A DNA stretch of 10,126 nt from Burkholderiaceae bacterium (GTDB taxonomy: Bacteria > Pseudomonadota > Gammaproteobacteria > Burkholderiales > Burkholderiaceae): the NCBI GenBank assembly GCA_030151165.1, contig JASLEM010000406.1:1-10126 (forward strand), given 5' to 3'. Numbering within the stretch: position 1 is the stretch's first letter; each line of letters begins with the position of its first letter. Both the position numbers and the translations under genes were made by a program. Of this stretch, positions 6,630 to 10,126 are shown piece after piece. The notes below the pieces were generated by a model, which was not told where the DNA came from, did not search any database, and worked only from the letters and a program-made list of their open reading frames with translations.

Positions 6630-6861
6630 GTCGTTCCGGTCTGCCACGGAAGGCCCGGACTTTGCGCCGCCAGGGCACATGCGGCAATTCACCATTGGCG
6701 AAGCGCGTCTTTGGTTGGCGTTAACGGCGGTCGATTAAGCGCGGCCTCAGACGGGCTTAAGCAACCGAGAACGCCTGTTTCGGTTTTCCGCAATTGCCGA
6801 AGCCAGCGCGGCGGCGCAGAGTCGTCGTTTCCGATTCGAACAACACTGGAGACACGCCCTC
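6630..6861. promoter_or_regulatory. Divergent control region between the catabolic operon and the TRAP receptor gene
   Basis: This 232-bp stretch holds no convincing gene and must contain the promoters for the minus-strand operon and the plus-strand TRAP gene. It is visibly less GC-rich than its surroundings. It contains TTAAGC (6735-6740) paired with GCTTAA (6755-6760) as inverted arms 20 bp apart, the palindrome CGTTAACG (6719-6726), GCAATTGC (6790-6797), and TTCGG/CCGAA arms (6779-6783 and 6797-6801). Any of these could be operators. I could not find a clean sigma-70 -35/-10 pair in either direction. GGAGA at 6848-6852 is the likely ribosome site for the TRAP gene, about 10 nt before its ATG. 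Confidence 0.7.
6735..6760. repeat. Inverted repeat TTAAGC-N14-GCTTAA, candidate operator
   Basis: Perfect 6-bp arms at 6735-6740 and 6755-6760 are spaced 20 bp start to start, about two helical turns, so both arms face the same side of the helix. The repeat sits in the middle of the divergent region, placed to control both directions. The binding protein is unknown; a LysR- or GntR-type regulator encoded elsewhere, or the local TetR, are possibilities. Confidence 0.45.
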
Positions 6862-7887
6862 ATGAATCGTCAGATCAATCGCCGCGACGTCCTGGCCGGC
6901 GCCGCCGCGCTCGGCGCCGCCACCCTGCTGCCGGCCGCGAAGGCCGCCGACGCGCCCATCGTCATCAAGTTCAGCCATGTCGTCGCGCCCGACACGCCCA
7001 AGGGCAAGGGCGCCGACCGCTTCAAGCAGCTCGCCGAGGAACGCACCAAGGGCCGCGTGAAGGTCGAGGTCTATCCGAACAGCCAGCTGTACAAGGACAA
7101 GGAAGAACTCGAGGCGCTGCAACTCGGCTCGGTGCAGATGCTCGCGCCGTCGCTCGCCAAGTTCGGGCCGCTCGGCGTCAAGGAGTTCGAGGTCTTCGAC
7201 CTGCCCTACATCTTCAAGGACACGCCGTCGTTCCGCGCGGTCACCGAGGGGCCGGTCGGCGCGCAGCTGTTCCGCAAGCTCGAGCCAAAGGGCATCATGG
7301 GCCTCGCGTACTGGGACAACGGCTTCGACATCATGAGCGCGAACCGGCCGTTGCACCACGTCGCCGACTTCAAGGGCCTGAAGCTGCGCATCCAGAGCTC
7401 CAAGGTGCTCGACGCCAACATGCGCTCGCTCGGCGCGATCCCGCAGGTGATGGCCTTCAGCGAGCTGTACCAGGGCCTGCAGTCGGGCGTGATCGACGGC
7501 TGCGAGAACACGCCGTCCAACATGTACACGCAGAAGATCTACGAGGTGCAGAAGAACACGACGATCTCCGACCACGGCCACATCTCGTACGCGGTCGTCG
7601 TGAACAAGAAGTTCTGGGAGGGCCTGCCCAACGACATCCGCGGCATCCTCGAGGCCTGCATGAAGGAAGCGACGACCTACGCCAACGACATCGCCGTCGG
7701 CGAGAACCAGAAGGCGCTCGACGAGATCAAGGCGAGCGGCAAGACGGTCGTCTACCAGCTGACGCCGGCCGAGAAGGAGGAATGGAAGAAGGCCATGTTC
7801 GTCGTCCACAGCCAGATGGAGGAGCGCGTCGGCAAGGACACGATCCAGGCCGTCTACAAGGCCGCCGGCTTCACCGTCCCGGCCTGA
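6862..7887 (+). CDS. TRAP transporter substrate-binding protein, DctP family
   Basis: A periplasmic receptor that captures a carboxylate and delivers it to a TRAP membrane complex. 341 residues, typical length. Seen: NRRDVLAGAAALGAATLLPAA at residues 6-26, a twin-arginine-like signal peptide with probable cleavage after AKA28; then IKFSHVVAPDTPKGKGADRFK, YPNSQLYKDKEELEALQLGS, LPYIFKDTPSFRAV and GLKLRIQSSKVL, in which Arg176 is the family's carboxylate-binding arginine. MAFSELYQGLQSGVIDGCEN and DHGHISYAVVVNKKFWEGLP follow. A GGAGA ribosome site lies upstream. It is divergent from the C5-acid operon, as the TRAP genes adjoin the corresponding genes in P. aeruginosa, so itaconate or a related dicarboxylate is the likely ligand (inference). 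No DctQ or DctM gene follows: the next gene is on the other strand and overlaps its 3' end, so the membrane partners must be encoded elsewhere. Confidence 0.93.
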   Translation: MNRQINRRDVLAGAAALGAATLLPAAKAADAPIVIKFSHVVAPDTPKGKGADRFKQLAEERTKGRVKVEVYPNSQLYKDKEELEALQLGSVQMLAPSLAKFGPLGVKEFEVFDLPYIFKDTPSFRAVTEGPVGAQLFRKLEPKGIMGLAYWDNGFDIMSANRPLHHVADFKGLKLRIQSSKVLDANMRSLGAIPQVMAFSELYQGLQSGVIDGCENTPSNMYTQKIYEVQKNTTISDHGHISYAVVVNKKFWEGLPNDIRGILEACMKEATTYANDIAVGENQKALDEIKASGKTVVYQLTPAEKEEWKKAMFVVHSQMEERVGKDTIQAVYKAAGFTVPA

Positions 7888-8626
7888 CGGCGCGCGCGCC
7901 GCGTCCCGCGCGGGCGGGCGCGGCAGCGGGCGCGCGATGCGCCTGCGCCAGCGCGTCGAGCCCGGCCATCGTGTAGTCCACGAAGTCGGCGACGAGGCCC
8001 TCGCCGCCCTTCGCCGCGGCCGGCAGCAGGCGCATCTGCATCTCGCGCGGCGCCACCATCATCGCGATGCACGGCAGCACCGTGAACATCACGCCGCGCT
8101 GCACCGCCGGGTGCGCGGGCGGCAGCCCCAGCAGCTCGCCGACCAGCCCGAGCACCAGCGCCGCCTTGGGCTGGATGGCCTTGTCGACCAACGCGGGGAT
8201 CGCCGGCGACGGCGACAGCACCTCGCGCAGCATCACGCGGAACCCCCACGGGGTATCGGCGCGCGTCGACAGGCCGGCCAGGTGGCCGACGATCGCGCGC
8301 AGCTTCGCCCGCGGCCCGTCGAGCCCGGCCGTCATCGCCACCAGCTCGTCCAGCCCCACCAGCTGGCGATGCGCCTCGATCAGCACCGCCTCGTAAAGCG
8401 CCTCGCGGCTGCCGAAGTGGTAGTTGACCGACGCGAGCGGCGTGCCCGCGCGCTCGCAGATCTCCTTGCTCGTCGCGCCCGCCAGGCCGTGCTGCGCGAA
8501 GACCTGCCCGGCGATGTCAAGCAGGTGCTGGCGCGTGGCGGCGCCATCGGTGCGGCTGGCGCGCGCGGCAGGCCTGGCGGCGACGGACTTCCTGGCGGCG
8601 GCGGTCGGCTTGGCGGACGTCGGCAT
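7871..8626 (-). CDS. TetR/AcrR family transcriptional regulator, possibly with a CecR-like C-terminal domain
   Basis: A DNA-binding repressor of 251 residues. Seen: an Ala/Lys/Arg-rich N-terminal tail (1-30), then a TetR DNA-binding domain at about 31-80 with LLDIAGQVFAQHGLAGATSKEI, AGTPLASVNYHFGSREALYEAVL. The rest is a helical ligand domain; YEAVLIEAHRQLVGLDEL and VLPCIAMMVAP resemble the CecR/YbiH-type C-terminal domain, a moderate call. The C-terminus is an Ala/Arg/Pro low-complexity tail. Its last 17 bp overlap the end of the convergent TRAP gene. It is divergent from the FAD monooxygenase, and a perfect 16-bp palindrome lies 54 bp upstream of its start. Repression of the monooxygenase and of itself is therefore the simplest model. 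I see no strong ribosome site before the ATG at 8626. The ligand is unknown. Confidence 0.92.
   Translation of the reverse strand: MPTSAKPTAAARKSVAARPAARASRTDGAATRQHLLDIAGQVFAQHGLAGATSKEICERAGTPLASVNYHFGSREALYEAVLIEAHRQLVGLDELVAMTAGLDGPRAKLRAIVGHLAGLSTRADTPWGFRVMLREVLSPSPAIPALVDKAIQPKAALVLGLVGELLGLPPAHPAVQRGVMFTVLPCIAMMVAPREMQMRLLPAAAKGGEGLVADFVDYTMAGLDALAQAHRAPAAAPARAGRGARAVRPGR
7888..7901. repeat. Perfect 14-bp GC palindrome at the convergent gene junction
   Basis: CGGCGCGCGCGCCG begins 1 bp after the TRAP stop codon and lies within the TetR 3' coding end; a second palindrome, CCCGCGCGGG, follows at 7905-7914. There is no T-run on either side, so it does not qualify as a classical intrinsic terminator, although an RNA hairpin here could slow transcription at the convergence. 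It may simply reflect extreme GC content. Confidence 0.5.
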
Positions 8627-8676
8627 GGTCGATCGGGATCGTGAAGTCGATGAGGGAAATTGACGGCGGGCTTAGT

Positions 8677-8704
8677 TTGAATTTGAATTCAAATTAGTTA
8701 TCAT
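8677..8704 (+). promoter_or_regulatory. Candidate sigma-70 promoter for the FAD monooxygenase
   Basis: TTGAAT at 8677-8682 (4 of 6 to the -35 consensus) and TATCAT at 8699-8704 (5 of 6 to the -10 consensus) are separated by 16 bp. Transcription would start near 8710, giving a leader of about 36 nt that ends in the AGGAG ribosome site. The -35/-10 interval is almost filled by a perfect palindrome, so a bound repressor would occlude RNA polymerase. Confidence 0.6.
8680..8695. repeat. Perfect 16-bp palindrome, candidate TetR operator
   Basis: AATTTGAATTCAAATT is a perfect palindrome in an AT-rich island of about 35 bp within otherwise very GC-rich DNA. It overlaps the end of the -35 and stops 3 bp short of the -10 of the candidate monooxygenase promoter, and lies 54 bp upstream of the divergent TetR start. 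The TTTGAA half-site is repeated directly at 8676-8681, so a second overlapping half-site exists. Location and symmetry are what a dimeric TetR repressor uses; binding is inferred. Confidence 0.7.
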
Positions 8705-8734
8705 CCAGTCTACTTCAAGACCCCGCGACACCGC

Positions 8735-8739
8735 AGGAG
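8735..8739 (+). promoter_or_regulatory. Ribosome binding site AGGAG for the FAD monooxygenase
   Basis: AGGAG lies 7 nt before the ATG at 8747 and confirms that start, which begins directly with the FAD-binding beta strand MNTPVLIVGAGPVGL. Confidence 0.75.
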
Positions 8740-8746
8740 CATCCGA

Positions 8747-10126
8747 ATGAACACCCCCGTCCTGATCGTCGGCGCCGGCCCCGTGGGCCTCACGATGGCG
8801 ATGGCCCTCCGGCGCCGCGGCGTCGACGTGCGCATCGTCGAGAAGTCGGCGCAGCGCACCGACAAGTCGAAGGCGCTCGTGCTGTGGCCGCGCACGCTGG
8901 AGCTGCTCGACATCCAGGGTTGCGCCCGAGGCTTCGTCGACGCCGGCATGAAGGCGGTCGGCGCGCGCATCGTGGCCGACGACAAGCTGCTGGTGCACGT
9001 GCCGCTGTCCGACGCACGCAGCGCGTTCGACTACGCGCTGATGATCCCGCAGAGCGAGACCGAGCGGCTGCTCGAGGAGCAGGTCGAGCGGCTCGGCGTG
9101 CGCGTCGAGCGGCGCGTCGAGCTCGTCTCGTTCGAGGACGACGGCGCCGGCGTCGCCGCCCTGCTGCGCCACGCCGACGGCCGCGAGGAATCGCTGCGCG
9201 CCGACTGGCTCGCCGCGTGCGACGGCGCGCACAGCACCGTGCGCCACGGCCTCGCCGCGGCGACCTTCGACGGCGAGACACTGCCGTCGAACTGGGTGCT
9301 GGCCGACGTCCGGCTCGACGGCGACCTGCCGCGCGACGAGCTCACGATCTGCTGGTCGCAGCACGGCATCCTCGCCTTCTTCCCGATCGGCGGCGACCGC
9401 TTCCGCGTCATCGCCGACACCCACGACGCCACCCACGACGCCGCCGGATCGCCCGACCCGGGCCTCGCCGAGGTGCAGGCGCTGCTCGATGCCCGCGGCC
9501 CGCACGGCCTGCGCGCGCACGACCCGGTCTGGATGAGCCGCTTCCGCATCAACGAGCGCAAGGTGCGGGACTACCGCTACGGCCGCGTCTTCCTGGCCGG
9601 CGACGCCGCGCATGTCCACAGCCCCGCCGGCGGCCAGGGCATGAACACCGGCATGCAGGACGCGCTCAACCTCGCGTGGAAACTCGCGCTGGTGTGCCAC
9701 GGCCATGCGCGCGCCGAGCTGCTGGACAGCTACTCGCCCGAGCGCAGCGGCGTCGGCGAGCAGGTGCTGCGCAACGCCGGCAACATGACGCGGGTCGCGC
9801 TGGTCAGCCACCCGCTGCTGCAGCAGCTGCGCTCGATCGCGGCCGGCGCGCTGGGCCACATCCCGGCGCTGCGCCAGCGCCTTGTCGACCAGCTCACCGA
9901 GGTCGACCTGCACTACCCCGACAGCCCGCTGACCTCGACGCCGCACGGCGCCGCGCGCCACCCGGCCGGCGGCGAGCGCGCGCCCGACGCGCCGCTCGCC
10001 GCAGGCGAATTCAACCGGCTGCACGCGGTGCTGGCCAGCGGGCGCTTCGCGGTGCTGACGGTCGGCGGGCCGGCCATCGCGTTGCCGCCCGCGCTGTCCG
10101 GCCTCGCGAGCGCGGTCCATGCGGCC
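8747..10126 (+). CDS. FAD-dependent monooxygenase, PheA/TfdB aromatic hydroxylase type (3' end missing)
   Basis: A group A flavoprotein hydroxylase that would use NAD(P)H and O2 to hydroxylate a phenolic or other aromatic/polyketide-like substrate in the cytoplasm. 460 codons are present with no stop, so the gene runs off the right edge; relatives are often 500-600 residues. Seen: the dinucleotide-binding motif GAGPVGL (9-15), the DG motif with CDGAHSTVRHGL (158-169), and the GD motif AGDAAHVHSPAGGQGMNTGMQDALNLAWKL (284-313) that contacts the FAD ribityl chain. The part after about residue 400 looks like the start of the thioredoxin-like C-terminal domain of this subfamily. It is divergent from a TetR regulator and has an operator-like palindrome in its promoter, so induction by its substrate or a related aromatic is likely. 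The substrate cannot be deduced. There is no visible metabolic link to the C5-acid operon. Confidence 0.92.
   Translation, partial: MNTPVLIVGAGPVGLTMAMALRRRGVDVRIVEKSAQRTDKSKALVLWPRTLELLDIQGCARGFVDAGMKAVGARIVADDKLLVHVPLSDARSAFDYALMIPQSETERLLEEQVERLGVRVERRVELVSFEDDGAGVAALLRHADGREESLRADWLAACDGAHSTVRHGLAAATFDGETLPSNWVLADVRLDGDLPRDELTICWSQHGILAFFPIGGDRFRVIADTHDATHDAAGSPDPGLAEVQALLDARGPHGLRAHDPVWMSRFRINERKVRDYRYGRVFLAGDAAHVHSPAGGQGMNTGMQDALNLAWKLALVCHGHARAELLDSYSPERSGVGEQVLRNAGNMTRVALVSHPLLQQLRSIAAGALGHIPALRQRLVDQLTEVDLHYPDSPLTSTPHGAARHPAGGERAPDAPLAAGEFNRLHAVLASGRFAVLTVGGPAIALPPALSGLASAVHAA

Noticed and set aside
6630..6695. Alternative MaoC start at ATG 6695
   Set aside because: It adds 22 residues without family resemblance and has no ribosome site. 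The ATG at 6629 gives the normal protein.
5706..7976. Long plus-strand frame of 756 codons spanning the MaoC gene and the TRAP gene
   Set aside because: It is antisense to the MaoC gene and a different frame from the TRAP gene, with repetitive basic composition and no domain.
8672..10120. Long open frame of 482 codons on the minus strand opposite the monooxygenase
   Set aside because: It is antisense to a gene with intact FAD motifs. Its translation is a low-complexity Arg/Ala/Val/His-rich sequence typical of a shadow frame in very GC-rich DNA.

Overview
The window is very GC-rich, with G/C at most third codon positions. Its gene complement (gluconokinase and gluconate permease, a CaiB/CitE/MaoC/MmgE acid-catabolic cluster, a TRAP binding protein) suggests a high-GC Proteobacterium, probably a Betaproteobacterium of the order Burkholderiales. 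That placement is inferred from style and content, not from a marker gene.

Minus strand, 6629 down to 2: seven co-oriented, tightly spaced genes. In transcription order they are a MaoC/mesaconyl-CoA-hydratase-like dehydratase (6629-5757), an acyl-CoA dehydrogenase (5703-4540), a class III CaiB/BaiF CoA-transferase (4538-3348), an MmgE/PrpD protein (3330-1948), a CitE-like CoA-ester lyase (1943-1137), gluconokinase gntK (1072-545) and a GntP-type gluconate permease (526 to the left edge, partial). The gaps are 53, 1, 17, 4, 64 and 18 bp. CoA-transferase, hydratase and CitE-like lyase are the three steps of itaconate breakdown: itaconate to itaconyl-CoA to citramalyl-CoA to acetyl-CoA plus pyruvate. 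From memory, the itaconate locus of Pseudomonas aeruginosa (around PA0878-PA0886) carries the same extra families: acyl-CoA dehydrogenase, MmgE/PrpD and TRAP transporter. The best reading is therefore an itaconate or related branched C5-dicarboxylate (mesaconate, methylsuccinate, citramalate) module with gluconate genes attached at its 3' end.

6630-6861 is a 232-bp divergent control region with several short dyads. To its right, on the plus strand, is a DctP-type TRAP substrate-binding protein (6862-7887) with a twin-arginine-like signal peptide, probably the uptake receptor for the pathway substrate. Its membrane subunits (DctQ/DctM) are not in the window.

A TetR-family regulator (8626-7871, minus) converges on the TRAP gene and overlaps its end by 17 bp. 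It is divergent from an FAD-dependent aromatic-type monooxygenase (8747 to the right edge, plus, partial). Between these two lies an AT-rich island with a perfect 16-bp palindrome placed between plausible -35 and -10 elements, a strong candidate TetR operator. I saw no RNA genes, CRISPR arrays, insertion sequences or phage genes. Nothing here is clearly a new defence or mobile system; the interest lies in the C5-dicarboxylate cluster and its unassigned members.
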